64,000 nucleotides of DNA from Salinispora arenicola (GTDB lineage: Bacteria > Actinomycetota > Actinomycetes > Mycobacteriales > Micromonosporaceae). The position numbers and the translations under genes are program-made. The notes beneath the pieces are model-generated. The model worked only from the letters and a program-made list of their open reading frames with translations, was not told where the DNA came from and ran no database searches. Of the stretch, positions 16,660-24,644 are shown one piece after another. Where the stretch lies: NCBI RefSeq assembly GCF_006716065.1, contig NZ_VFOL01000001.1, forward strand, positions 372,001-436,000. Direction: 5' to 3'. The first letter of the stretch is position 1; each line of letters opens with the position of its first letter.

Positions 16660-17415
16660 TCAGACCGTCGCGGGCTCGGCCAGCGAGGTCGCGAAGCCCG
16701 CGGGGATCTCGACCGCGGATAGCGGGTTGCCCAGCAGCCGGTACATGAGACGTTCGCCGGTGAAGGCGGCCCGGCCGTGCAGCCAGCGGGTGTTGCACAG
16801 CAGGTAACCGTGGCCGGGCCTGAGCGGCACTGATGTCTCCAGGTCGCGCAAGACCGCCTGCAGCGAGGCCAGCTTCCGGGTGACCTGCGGGGAGAACCTG
16901 GCCAGGTCATCAAGCCGGAACCGGACGACGGTGGTGCCCTCATGCTCGGCGAAGACGGCACCGAGGTGACCTGCGGCACCGCCGAAGAGCACGCTGCGTG
17001 GCGTGCGCAGCGCGGCGAGCAACTCAGGGTCGCGCACCGCCAGCTCGTGGTGCAGCCGGGCGCCGTCAACCAGTCGGCACTCGCCCCCGGCGGCGGCGCC
17101 GCGGGCGCAGAACAGCAGCATGAGCCGGGGAGGCTGGTCCTCGGCCGAGGACTCGGTGTGCACGGTCAGCTCGTCGCGGCCGAAGCCGGCCGATCCGGGT
17201 CGGCGAGCCAGCTCGCCACGATCACCGATCGCGGTGACACCGTCCGGCTCGCTGTCGCGGTGGTGCCAGACGTGCATCACCTGCCCTGCCAGGCGCAGCA
17301 GCGACGCCCGGTCCGTGACGCCCTCGAAAGTGGCCAGGCCGACGCCTTGCAGCGCAGCCGCAAGGCGTGTCCCGGCTTGACTGTCGTGCGGATCGACACG
17401 AACGTGATAGATCAT
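16660..17415 (-). CDS. TauD/TfdA-like Fe(II)/2-oxoglutarate oxygenase
   Basis: 251 residues from ATG 17415. VHTESS supplies an HxE metal motif (His86, Glu88), CNTRWLHGRAAF supplies the distal His (213), and RLMYRLL supplies a likely 2-oxoglutarate-binding Arg. This is the TauD/TfdA layout. The substrate is unknown. It is the intact member of a minus-strand group with the kinase and radical SAM genes, and is divergent from the NUDIX gene, so it probably belonged to one small-molecule or nucleotide-modification pathway. Confidence 0.75.
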   Translation of the reverse strand: MIYHVRVDPHDSQAGTRLAAALQGVGLATFEGVTDRASLLRLAGQVMHVWHHRDSEPDGVTAIGDRGELARRPGSAGFGRDELTVHTESSAEDQPPRLMLLFCARGAAAGGECRLVDGARLHHELAVRDPELLAALRTPRSVLFGGAAGHLGAVFAEHEGTTVVRFRLDDLARFSPQVTRKLASLQAVLRDLETSVPLRPGHGYLLCNTRWLHGRAAFTGERLMYRLLGNPLSAVEIPAGFATSLAEPATV

Positions 17416-17567
17416 GATGAGCCCCCTGTCTGACTAGCACCACCGTCGACCCGTGGTGCCGGGCAATCAAGTGACGGATTGTCAAGGTGCCCACCGCCTG
17501 CGGCGACGCCTGTCGGGACGTCGCCGTGTTACGGTCCGCCGACAGCCGACTGCGGAAGGACGCGAAC

Positions 17568-17981
17568 ATGTACCGGCCCCACGCCTTCCCGGTGTCCGTC
17601 AAGGGCGTCTGCGTCCGCGACGGCCGCGTCCTGCTGCTGCGCAACGAGCGCGAGGAATGGGAACTGCCCGGCGGCAAGCTCGAACTCGGCGAGGACCCGG
17701 CCGCCTGCGTCGGCCGGGAGATCAGCGAGGAGACCGGTTGGACGGTGCGGGTCGGCCCGATCCTCGACTCCTGGCAGTACCACATCCGCCACGGCATCGA
17801 CGTGCTGATCGTGACCTACGGCTGCTTCGTCGACGACGACTCGCCGATCACGGTGAGCTCCGAGCACAAGGAAGCCCGCCTGTTCGCCGCCGACGAGATC
17901 GCGGCCCTACCCATGCCCGACGGGTACCGGCGCTCGATCCACGACTGGTTCACCCGGCTCGAAACACCAATAAGCCGATAG
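17568..17981 (+). CDS. NUDIX hydrolase
   Basis: 137 residues from ATG 17568 (MYRPHAFPVSVKG). The upstream in-frame extension is non-conserved and rejected. The Nudix box GGKLELGE...REISEETGW matches GX5EX7REUXEEXGU completely, so metal-dependent hydrolysis of a nucleoside-diphosphate-linked substrate is expected. The gene diverges from the oxygenase and is followed 2 bp later by the XRE regulator. It may act in the same pathway as the kinase, which is an inference from position. Confidence 0.85.
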   Translation: MYRPHAFPVSVKGVCVRDGRVLLLRNEREEWELPGGKLELGEDPAACVGREISEETGWTVRVGPILDSWQYHIRHGIDVLIVTYGCFVDDDSPITVSSEHKEARLFAADEIAALPMPDGYRRSIHDWFTRLETPISR

Positions 17982-17983
17982 GC

Positions 17984-19232
17984 ATGCGCTGCCGGGCCTG
18001 CGCCACCTCCGTCGACGAACCTGATGGCGTGCCGCTGTGCCCGGCCTGCGCCGCGGTTACCGGCAGCCCGCGGGAGCCTGCCCGTTCTGCCTCGACGTCC
18101 GCGCTGTGGCTGTGGACGAGCCCGCACGCAGCGGCAGCGCTCGCCACCGGCGACCTGGGCGTAATGATCCGCACCTGGCGGCAGGCCACCGGGACGAGCC
18201 AGCTCGCCCTGGCCGAAAAGCTCGGCTACGACCCCTCCTACATCTCCATGATCGAAACCGGGCGGCGGGACGTCGTCGACATCGTCAACCGGAGGCGCAT
18301 CGCCCAGCACCTCGGTATCCCACTGCACCGGGTCGGCGTCACCGATACCGAGGCCGTCGACCACGTCACCATGCTGCAGTTTGGATACTCGACCCTGCGC
18401 CTTGCCACGATCGCCCGCCACGCCGGCCACGGCGCCGCCGCCGTCAACGAGCTGTGGCCACTGGTCGCCCGCCTCGAAGCCCGCGCCGACGACGGCATCA
18501 TCGACAAGGACATGCTGCTCCTGCTCGCCCGCGCACGCGCCGAACTCGGTGTCTCCCCTCGGTTACGTGCTGCCAGAGGAACGGCTGACATTCGCCGTAC
18601 GGTGGACCGGCAGGGCACTGCGCGTCGCCGAACACCTCGACGACACCGACTTGCACGCCTACACCCTGCGCGTACACGGTAACGAACTCCGTAAGGCGGG
18701 CAGGGTCAACGCAGCCTTGGTCCGACTCGCCCATGCCGTCGCCATCGCCGGTGCCGACCAGCGGGCACCGGCGCTTGTCCAGCTCGCACGCGCCGCCCAG
18801 GACCCCGCAACGTTCGACGCCACGCTCACCGAACTGCACCGCGCCCGGGACCGCCCAGCCTCCGACGATCCGCTCGTCAGCGCCACAGCCGTCCGAGAAG
18901 TCCACCTGCGCGGGCTCGTCACCACCGGCCGCGCCCCGCAAGCGATCGCCCTGCTCAGTGCCTCCCCGGCTCCCACCCTGCCGACATCGCCGCAATGGCG
19001 CATCATCGAGCAGATCACCATCGCCGAGGTGCTGCTCGCCGCCGGAGACGTCACCACAGGCGAGTCCACGCTGCACGACGCCATCGGCGGCGGCGAACGG
19101 CACCGGCTGCCCCACCAGCTTCAGCGAGCCGCCCGGGTCGCCCAAGGGCACTGTCCCACCGTGGTCGAAGCCGCGTCGGCCGCGCTGAGCCGGTCAACGA
19201 CCCCTGCCGCTGGCTACCCGACGCAGGGTTGA
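17984..19232 (+). pseudogene. XRE-family regulator with zinc-ribbon N-terminus, frameshifted
   Basis: From ATG 17984 the first frame gives a CRAC...CPAC ribbon, a helix-turn-helix (GTSQLALAEKLGYDPSYISM, ETGRRDV) and helical repeats up to ARARAELGVS. At 18551-18562, a CCCC run, the conserved sequence moves to the next frame (GYVLPEERLTFAVRWTGRAL, then TLRVHGNELRKAGR) and continues as TPR-like helices to the stop at 19232. Together they make a ~410-residue XRE/TPR regulator of the kind found beside actinomycete nucleotide-metabolism clusters. Either this is a pseudogene or one base is miscalled. Confidence 0.75.
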
Positions 19233-19351
19233 CAACCAGTCACTGGCCTGGCCAGCGGCAGAGGCCGATCGTGATTGTCGACCCCGACGGACACGCCGCC
19301 GGGGCGACGGCTGGCCTTGCTGCTGTACTCGCCGATGGGCTGCGGTGGTGA
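19229..19351 (+). CDS. Possible 40-residue protein
   Basis: A TTG overlapping the regulator's stop opens a 40-codon frame containing PIVIVDPDGHAAGATAGLAA, which looks protein-like. Coupling to the preceding gene is the only support. No family is recognised. Confidence 0.35.
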   Translation: MTTSHWPGQRQRPIVIVDPDGHAAGATAGLAAVLADGLRW

Positions 19352-19431
19352 GCGCCGGGCGGGCTCACCCATGCCGAACGGCGTCTCCCAGTGGCCGGTG
19401 AGCCCGCCCTCCAGCAACAACCTTGAGGACG

Positions 19432-19662
19432 GTGATCGTGGTGAAGCCCAGTGTGCCATCGAGCGAGACGTCCCCGCGCGCCGAGAAATGGCCGAGCACC
19501 GGCTCGTCCTCGACCGCACGCTCCGTGCGACCGGCTCTGCGAACCGCCTTCGCGAGCACGGCACAACCGTTCGGAGCGTGCCGTGGCGTGGGCGCGCAGA
19601 CCGCACCCTGCGCGCCCACGCCACCCGCCGCGACGCCAGTGCTGTTGATCGGAGCGCGGTGA
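19432..19662 (+). CDS. Doubtful 76-residue protein
   Basis: GTG 19432 opens a Ser/Pro/Ala-rich frame that ends in TGA overlapping the next ATG. The composition is low in complexity. Only the overlap with the better-supported downstream gene argues for it. Confidence 0.3.
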   Translation: MIVVKPSVPSSETSPRAEKWPSTGSSSTARSVRPALRTAFASTAQPFGACRGVGAQTAPCAPTPPAATPVLLIGAR

Positions 19663-19919
19663 TGGGCACGACGTACCTGGCGAGCACGGCGTTGGCCAGG
19701 GCAGGCGACGCGCTGGACGCCGTCAACGAACACGCCACGCTCAGCGGCAGCGGCCTGTGCCGGACCTGCCGGGTCGAGGGGCCGTGCCCCAGCCGGACCG
19801 AAGCGGAGCGAACCCTGCGCAGCAGCGGGATGCTGCCACGGCGCAGACCCGGCGTCACCCGGCCCGAGCTGATCGGGCTACGCCGTGTCGGCACGCCGTG
19901 GCTGAAGCCCGACGCATAG
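19662..19919 (+). CDS. Small Cys-motif protein
   Basis: 85 residues from ATG 19662. A helical N-terminus precedes GLCRTCRVEGPCPSRTEAER and a basic LPRRRPG segment. The CxxC...GPCP pattern recurs in small actinomycete proteins encoded near XRE/DUF397 operons, and the protein starting at 11274 has a related CPECGTRGRC motif. The function is unknown. The regulatory boxes at 19933-19980 lie just after its stop but face a separate transcription unit. Confidence 0.55.
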   Translation: MGTTYLASTALARAGDALDAVNEHATLSGSGLCRTCRVEGPCPSRTEAERTLRSSGMLPRRRPGVTRPELIGLRRVGTPWLKPDA

Positions 19920-19932
19920 GCGCTCGCGCGTT

Positions 19933-19980
19933 CCTGACAGCACCTGTCACCGGTGCCAGGTCTGCCTGACACGACCTGTC
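19933..19980. promoter_or_regulatory. Twin palindromic operator-like boxes
   Basis: CCTGACAGCACCTGTC (19933-19948) and CCTGACACGACCTGTC (19965-19980) are 32 bp apart, about three helical turns. Each contains GACA-N5-TGTC dyad symmetry. They lie 50-97 bp upstream of the promoter at 20030, a position suiting a dimeric regulator. Confidence 0.55.
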
Positions 19981-20029
19981 TGCTTCCGACATCGCAGGTC
20001 AACGGGCATCGCACAGCCGAGCTAATCCA

Positions 20030-20058
20030 TTGACCGCTCCGCATCAGGCTCGTAGCCT
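20030..20058 (+). promoter_or_regulatory. Near-consensus promoter of the structured leader
   Basis: TTGACC (20030-20035) and TAGCCT (20053-20058) are separated by exactly 17 bp, fitting a housekeeping-sigma promoter. The expected start of transcription is near 20065. There is no recognised gene directly downstream. Confidence 0.6.
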
Positions 20059-20109
20059 GGATCTCTCGGTCTTGTTTCCGCCGAGCCGTCCCGGCCGCCG
20101 GAGTGCGGT

Positions 20110-20318
20110 GTCGGGGCGGTGACCCCGACCGCCGTTGTGGCGGTCGGAGGAGAGGTCCTCCAACACTCCCGCGCATGTCCGCGGACGTGATGGCACTCGT
20201 TCGACGAGAACGCCGTGTTGGAGGACTATGACGCCGCCCGAAGCGACGTCCCTGCGCCCCATAGCACTCGTTCTCGTTCCAAGAGCCGTCGCGCCGTTGG
20301 CATCGCGCGACGGCTCTT
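20110..20318 (+). ncRNA. Candidate structured leader RNA with hidden Shine-Dalgarno
   Basis: In order on the plus strand: hairpin 20110-20129 (GTCGGGG/CCCCGAC); hairpin 20127-20145 (GACCGCC/GGCGGTC), which shares bases with the first, so the two exclude each other; a 12-bp closing stem GTCCTCCAACAC (20155-20166) with GTGTTGGAGGAC (20215-20226), enclosing hairpins at 20177-20186 and 20196-20208; then a perfect 14-bp stem (20281-20294 with 20305-20318). The GGAGG inside the closing stem sits just ahead of ATG 20228, so folding would mask it. The short frame from 20228 begins MTPPEATSLRPIALVLVPRA. No known RNA family is recognised. It could be a riboswitch, an attenuator or a stand-alone RNA. 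Confidence 0.5.
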
Positions 20319-20516
20319 CCATCTCCGTGCCGCACCGCACAACCGGCTCCGCACGTCGGCTGCGGGTCCGCGTGGCTGTGCTCCTCGGGTCGGCGAGCCC
20401 GTCCAGCTTCAAAGTGACGCCCTCAAGCACCCGACTTCGCCATGACAGACCAGGACGGCAGCGAACTCATCCCGGTCTACAAGATCCCGATCGAGCATCT
20501 CGACCAAGAAGGCGAA

Positions 20517-20542
20517 GGGTCGGCCGAAACACCGGCCGACCC
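20517..20542 (-). terminator. Terminator of tRNA-Ala
   Basis: GGGTCGGCCG (20517-20526) and CGGCCGACCC (20533-20542) form a perfect 10-bp stem with a 6-nt loop, 27 bp beyond the tRNA 3' end on the minus strand. The pyrimidine-rich TTCGCCTTCTT follows in that direction. Confidence 0.7.
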
Positions 20543-20568
20543 TGAATTTCGCACAACGCGTCACGTTG

Positions 20569-20641
20569 TGGAGCCGAGGGGACTCGAACCCCTGACCCCC
20601 ACACTGCCAGTGTGGTGCGCTACCAGCTGCGCCACGGCCCC
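20569..20641 (-). tRNA. tRNA-Ala (anticodon GGC)
   Basis: 73 nt. The acceptor arm GGGGCCG pairs with CGGCTCC (one G-U). The anticodon stem CCACA/TGTGG encloses the loop CTGGCAG, giving anticodon GGC (codon GCC, alanine). The T arm reads GGGGTTCGAGTCCCC and the discriminator is A. CCA is not encoded. This marks the right edge of the accessory region, and tRNA genes are common integration targets. No second copy of its 3' end was seen inside the window. Confidence 0.95.
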
Positions 20642-20674
20642 CTGTGCACTGCCCGGTCTCCCGGGCACGGGAAA

Positions 20675-20703
20675 ACTATACACACGCCAGCCGGCGTGGT
20701 CAC
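20675..20703 (-). promoter_or_regulatory. Promoter of tRNA-Ala
   Basis: On the minus strand GTGACC (20703-20698) and TATAGT (20680-20675) are 17 bp apart, about 34 bp upstream of the mature tRNA 5' end. A small hairpin (GCCCGG/CCGGGC) lies in the leader. Confidence 0.6.
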
Positions 20704-20731
20704 CGCGCGGGGTGCCTGCCGCCGCGCCAGC

Positions 20732-21322
20732 TCAGTTAAGCGCGACGTCCGCCGGGAAGTGAGCCACCGCCGCCATCAGACCACCCTGCCGACGCAGCAC
20801 CATCGGCCACAGGTCGTCCGGTCGATCCATGAACGCGTCTCCCGGCAGCGCGTCCAGGACGAACCAGGAGCCCCCCTCGATTTCCTGCTCCAACTGACCT
20901 GGCTCCCACCCGGAGTAGCCGGCGAAGACCCGGATCCCGCTGATAGCGTCCTGCAGCTGCGCCGGGTCCATTGACAGGTCGAGCGTGCCGATCGCACCGG
21001 AGATCTGCTGGAAGCTCTTCATCCGACGGAGCGGGTGGCGCATGCGGGCGAGGCAGATCGCCGAGTCCGGCTGCACCGGACCGCCCTCGAAGATCACGGC
21101 CGGGTGCCGGGCCAGCTCGCCCCAGTCCCCCAACACGTCCGCCACGGGAATCTCGGTGGCCCGGTTGAGAACGACGCCCAGCGCACCGCCCGGCTCATGG
21201 GCAACCAGCAGCACCACCGTACGGTCGAAGTTCGGGTCCTTCAACGTCGGCGCGGCGACCAGCAGCCTCCCGGCCATCGACTCCGTCGCCTTGCCGTCAA
21301 TCGCCCGCCACTCTCCCTGCAT
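20732..21322 (-). CDS. YqgE/AlgH family protein
   Basis: 196 residues from ATG 21322. Family blocks include MAGRLLVAAPTLKDPNFDRT, VVLLVAHEPGGALGVVLNR and FAGYSGWEPGQLEQEI. The family (UPF0301) is widely conserved but biochemically undefined. A later start at MAGRLLV is possible. It lies upstream of, and parallel with, tRNA-Ala. Confidence 0.85.
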   Translation of the reverse strand: MQGEWRAIDGKATESMAGRLLVAAPTLKDPNFDRTVVLLVAHEPGGALGVVLNRATEIPVADVLGDWGELARHPAVIFEGGPVQPDSAICLARMRHPLRRMKSFQQISGAIGTLDLSMDPAQLQDAISGIRVFAGYSGWEPGQLEQEIEGGSWFVLDALPGDAFMDRPDDLWPMVLRRQGGLMAAVAHFPADVALN

Positions 21323-21462
21323 GTCGGATATCCCCTCAGACCGAACATGTCCGGACAACTGGGAGCACCGGTGCCAGCCACCCCGTTAACGCCATGTCTG
21401 GCACCATAGCCTGCGCCCGTGTCGCTGGCTAAGGTCTGACGCAGCGGAGAGAAGGAGGTTCG

Positions 21463-22266
21463 GTGAGTCCCACAGCAGAACTCGCGGTGATCGGCGGATC
21501 GGGTCTGTACGCCCTACTCGAAGGCGCCACTGAGCATGTAGTCGACACCCCGTGGGGGCCGCCGTCCGACGCGATCACCATTGCCGAGGTCGCCGGCCGG
21601 CGGCTGGCGTTCCTGCCCCGGCACGGCCGGGATCACCGGCACCCCCCGCACCGGATCCCCTACCGCGCCAACCTGTGGGCGCTGCGCTCGCTCGGGGTAC
21701 GACAGGTGCTCGCCCCCTGTGCAGTCGGTGGCCTGCGCCCGGAGTTGGGCCCGGGCACGTTCGTGGTGCCCGACCAGCTGATCGATCGCACCAGCGGTCG
21801 GGCGCAGACCTACTACGACCGGGGTGCGGTGCACGTCTCCTTTGCCGACCCGTACTGCCCGGTCGGCCGTCGTACGCTGCTCGCCGCCGGCGCGGAGCGG
21901 GACGTGCCGGCGGTCGACGGCGGGACGGTGGTGGTCGTCGAGGGCCCCCGTTTCTCCACCCGGGCCGAGTCAAGCTGGTTCACCTCGATCGGCGGGACGG
22001 TGGTCAACATGACCGGCCACCCGGAGGCGGTACTCGCCCGCGAACTGGCCCTCTGCTACTCGTCGATCGCCTTGGTCACCGACCACGACGCGGGCGTGCC
22101 GGGCGGTGGATCGGTGACCCAGGAAGAGGTGTTCCGGGTCTTCGGTGAGAACACCAACCGGCTGCGTGAGCTGCTGTTCACCGCGGTGGCCACACTGCCG
22201 GTGGACCGCGACTGCCCGTGCGGGCACGCACTGGACGGCATCAAGCTACCCTTCGCGCTGCCCTGA
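21463..22266 (+). CDS. mtnP: S-methyl-5'-thioadenosine phosphorylase
   Basis: 267 residues from GTG 21463, with a strong GAGAAGGAGG ribosome-binding site. AVIGGSGLY at the N-terminus (phosphate site), RHGRDHRHPPHRIPYRANLW, VVVVEGPRFSTRAES and NMTGHPEAVLARE are hallmarks of the MTAP/PNP trimeric phosphorylases. It cleaves methylthioadenosine from polyamine and related SAM metabolism to adenine and 5-methylthioribose-1-phosphate. It is convergent with the lipoprotein gene, with a long hairpin between them. Confidence 0.9.
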   Translation: MSPTAELAVIGGSGLYALLEGATEHVVDTPWGPPSDAITIAEVAGRRLAFLPRHGRDHRHPPHRIPYRANLWALRSLGVRQVLAPCAVGGLRPELGPGTFVVPDQLIDRTSGRAQTYYDRGAVHVSFADPYCPVGRRTLLAAGAERDVPAVDGGTVVVVEGPRFSTRAESSWFTSIGGTVVNMTGHPEAVLARELALCYSSIALVTDHDAGVPGGGSVTQEEVFRVFGENTNRLRELLFTAVATLPVDRDCPCGHALDGIKLPFALP

Positions 22267-22284
22267 GCTGCGGAGCCGGTGCCG

Positions 22285-22342
22285 CCGGCACGTCCTGGAC
22301 GCAGGCCGGGAACCGCCCCAGCCTGCGTCCAGGACGTGCCGG
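22285..22342. terminator. 22-bp perfect hairpin, bidirectional terminator
   Basis: Arm 22285-22306 is fully complementary to 22321-22342, with a 14-nt loop; the stem continues with one mismatch. It sits between two convergent genes, 19 bp after mtnP and 46 bp after the lipoprotein gene. There is no U-tract, as is common in actinomycetes. Confidence 0.8.
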
Positions 22343-22388
22343 TGGCACCCCGAGGGCCCGGTGACTGCCGCTCACGGCCCGCTGCCGG

Positions 22389-23333
22389 TCAGCCGGTGGT
22401 GAGCCGCAGCGGAGCGCCGCCGAGCACGTCGAGGACGGTCCGCTCACCTAGTGGTGCGGCGAGCCGCACCGTCACCGGTTCGAGGAGTAGCTGCTCCGTG
22501 CAGACACCGGTGGCGCGAGTCACCCCACCGCCCACCACGACGACGTCATCCCGTTCGTACACCAGCGGGGTGAGGCCGGTGTCGCAGGCGCCGATTCCGA
22601 GCCGTACGGTCAGCGTCGCACCGTCCACGGCGCGTAGGTCCTGGGCACCGACCACTTCCTCGGGGAGCGGCGCGGTGGATGCCGCCGGCTCCGGCGGGAC
22701 ACCGACGGCGTCCGGGGCGACCGCGAGCCGGGCAACCGGGGCAGTCAGCTCGTCGATGGTGAACAGCCATGCCGGGACCTGTGCCTCGCCTCGGCTGGTC
22801 CGCACCGGCACGCTGTCCAGCTCGACGGCGGTGACGGTCAGCGGGATGCAGGCGGTCTGTGGCGAGCTGCTCACCCCAGCGTCCGGCCCATCCGGCTGGG
22901 CCGGGGGTGGGGTGGCCGGGTTCGTCGGGCGTCCGCCGCAGGCCGGCGGATCCCCCCGGTCCAGTTCCCGGTAGGCCTCGGCGGCGCTGACCAGCGGCAC
23001 GGTGAGCGAACCTTCGACAAACCGGATCGTGCCGTCCTTGGGCCGGGCCGTTGGGATCGAGAGCTGTTCTCGGTACCAGCCGGCGTGGAAGGCGGTCCGG
23101 GTGTCCGGGGTGAATCCTGGATCTCCGACCGGGATGGTCGGTTCCTGGAGTGGGACGTACCCGTCGCGCCACTCGGGACCGGGCTGCCACGCGGCGGCGA
23201 TCTGAGCGGCCCGCTGTTCGAACATCGCCTGCCGGCCGGTCGGCGACGGGGCGGCGGCCGGCTCTGAACCGGCCGGCGCGCAACCGGCGACCAGCAGCAG
23301 GGGCAGACTCAGGATGGCGAGGACTCGGCGCAT
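22389..23333 (-). CDS. Putative lipoprotein
   Basis: 314 residues from ATG 23333. The signal peptide MRRVLAILSLPLLLVAGC has a lipobox (LVAGC) with Cys as the lipidated residue. The mature part is Pro/Ala-rich with regular beta-like segments (LTVTAVELDSVPV, AWLFTIDELTAPVARLAVAP) and ends in a VLGGAPLRLTTG strand. No named domain is recognised. It is probably an exported, membrane-anchored protein. Confidence 0.75.
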   Translation of the reverse strand: MRRVLAILSLPLLLVAGCAPAGSEPAAAPSPTGRQAMFEQRAAQIAAAWQPGPEWRDGYVPLQEPTIPVGDPGFTPDTRTAFHAGWYREQLSIPTARPKDGTIRFVEGSLTVPLVSAAEAYRELDRGDPPACGGRPTNPATPPPAQPDGPDAGVSSSPQTACIPLTVTAVELDSVPVRTSRGEAQVPAWLFTIDELTAPVARLAVAPDAVGVPPEPAASTAPLPEEVVGAQDLRAVDGATLTVRLGIGACDTGLTPLVYERDDVVVVGGGVTRATGVCTEQLLLEPVTVRLAAPLGERTVLDVLGGAPLRLTTG

Positions 23334-23468
23334 AACTGGTCGGACGTCCGTCGCTGCGCATCGGTTCCGCTGCCGGGTCAGTCCTCGTCGCTGCGACCAT
23401 CGCCGGTCACGGAAACCACACAAATGGGCGGATTGGTTCCCCGGCTACCGCCCGGCAGGTCGGAAACA

Positions 23469-23506
23469 CCTGTGCGCCCCGGTCCGGGTGGACCGGGGCG
23501 CACAGG
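23469..23506 (-). terminator. Terminator of ssrA
   Basis: Bases 23469-23485 pair with 23490-23506 in a 17-bp perfect stem with a 4-nt loop, starting 5 bp beyond the tmRNA CCA end on the minus strand. Confidence 0.85.
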
Positions 23507-23511
23507 TCAGG

Positions 23512-23887
23512 TGGTGGAGGTGCCGGGAATCGAACCCGGGTCCTTCGCCGCTTTGCCAGGGCTTCTCCGAGCGCAGCTCGCTGTGCCTCTACTCGGCCCC
23601 TCCGATCACGCGAGCGAGTCGGTGTGACGGGCCCAGTCGCTGATTGATCTCGCCGCACGGACCCCGCGACCGGGTCCGATTGGCCAGCCTCCTAGCTGAT
23701 GCCGGCTAACTGGGCCGAAGGCACTCCCAGGCCGACAGACTTGCTACCCGCCTCAGGCGGCGAGAGCGAAGTCAGCGCGATTCTGCTTGGCGCTTATTGT
23801 TTTCCGACGAACGATTCACGAGACGACGTCGGCTTCCTCGGCTCGCTTCCCCTGCCTCAACGTACGAAGTCGAAACCAGTCACCCCC
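23512..23887 (-). ncRNA. ssrA: tmRNA
   Basis: 376 nt including an encoded CCA. The 5' GGGGGTG (from 23887) pairs with the 3' CACCTCC. The T arm reads GGGTTCGATTCCC. The tag frame (23791-23753) reads AKQNRADFALAA followed by TGA, an actinobacterial proteolysis tag ending in ALAA. It rescues stalled ribosomes together with SmpB, whose gene is 87 bp upstream. Confidence 0.95.
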
Positions 23888-23974
23888 TCGACAGGCCGCC
23901 CCTGTGAGCGGCACCGACAAGCCTAACGCCTGACGCAACGGGTTTCATCCCGCCCCAGCAGGCCGTCAGGTCAG

Positions 23975-24454
23975 TCAGTCATCCATCCCCTTGCTCCGCC
24001 GGCCGGCGGCTCGGGCCATCTCCCGTTGTGCGTCCCGCTTGGCGAGGTCCTGCCGCTTGTCGTACGCCTTCTTGCCCTTCGCGACACCGATCTCGACCTT
24101 GGCCCAGCCGTCCGAGAAGTAGACCTGCAACGGGACGAGCGTGAGCCCGCTCTCCCGGGTCTTGCCGATCAACCGGTCGATCTCGGTGCGGTTAAGCAGC
24201 AACTTGCGCGTACGTCGGGGCTCATGGTTGGTCCAGGTGCCCTGGACGTACTCGGGGATGTGCATTCCGTGCAGGTACAACTCACCGTTGCGTTCCTGGG
24301 CGAACGCGTCGACCAGCGAGGCCCGCCCGGCCCGAAGCGACTTGACCTCGGTGCCGGTCAACGCCATACCCGCCTCGTAGGTGTCGAGGATCGAGTAGTC
24401 GTGACGGGCCTTCCGGTTGGAGGCGACAACCTTCCGCCCCTTCTCCCGTGGCAT
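23975..24454 (-). CDS. smpB: SsrA-binding protein SmpB
   Basis: 159 residues from ATG 24454 ([20 protein letters not shown]), preferred to a GTG three codons upstream because GGGAGGTGG is then ideally spaced. Signatures are [30 protein letters not shown] and a basic C-terminal tail ending RRSKGMDD that mimics the mRNA path in the ribosome. It delivers tmRNA to stalled ribosomes. It lies in the conserved order prfB-ftsE-ftsX-smpB-ssrA. Confidence 0.95.
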   Translation of the reverse strand: MPREKGRKVVASNRKARHDYSILDTYEAGMALTGTEVKSLRAGRASLVDAFAQERNGELYLHGMHIPEYVQGTWTNHEPRRTRKLLLNRTEIDRLIGKTRESGLTLVPLQVYFSDGWAKVEIGVAKGKKAYDKRQDLAKRDAQREMARAAGRRSKGMDD

Positions 24455-24644
24455 CGGCGCCACCTCCCTTCCTGGTCGCCCTGCCGGCCCGGCCCTTGCT
24501 GGTCGCTTTGCCGGCCCGGCCGAACGGCGGCGATCATCCTACCGGAACGCAGAGGCGCTCCCGCACCGTTTATTCCGGCACGGAAGCGCCCCGACTCGGC
24601 GACACGCGCGGGCGACCCTCGGCCGCCCGGTCCGCCCTACGGCG

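Noticed and set aside
17453..17984. N-terminal extension of the XRE regulator through the NUDIX gene
   Set aside because: It overlaps the NUDIX gene in another frame; the zinc-ribbon start at 17984 is the natural beginning.
20442..20570. Protein-like plus-strand frame MTDQDGSELIPVYKIPIEHL running into the tRNA region
   Set aside because: It has no ribosome-binding site, overlaps the tRNA terminator hairpin and then reads antisense through tRNA-Ala; coding is unlikely.
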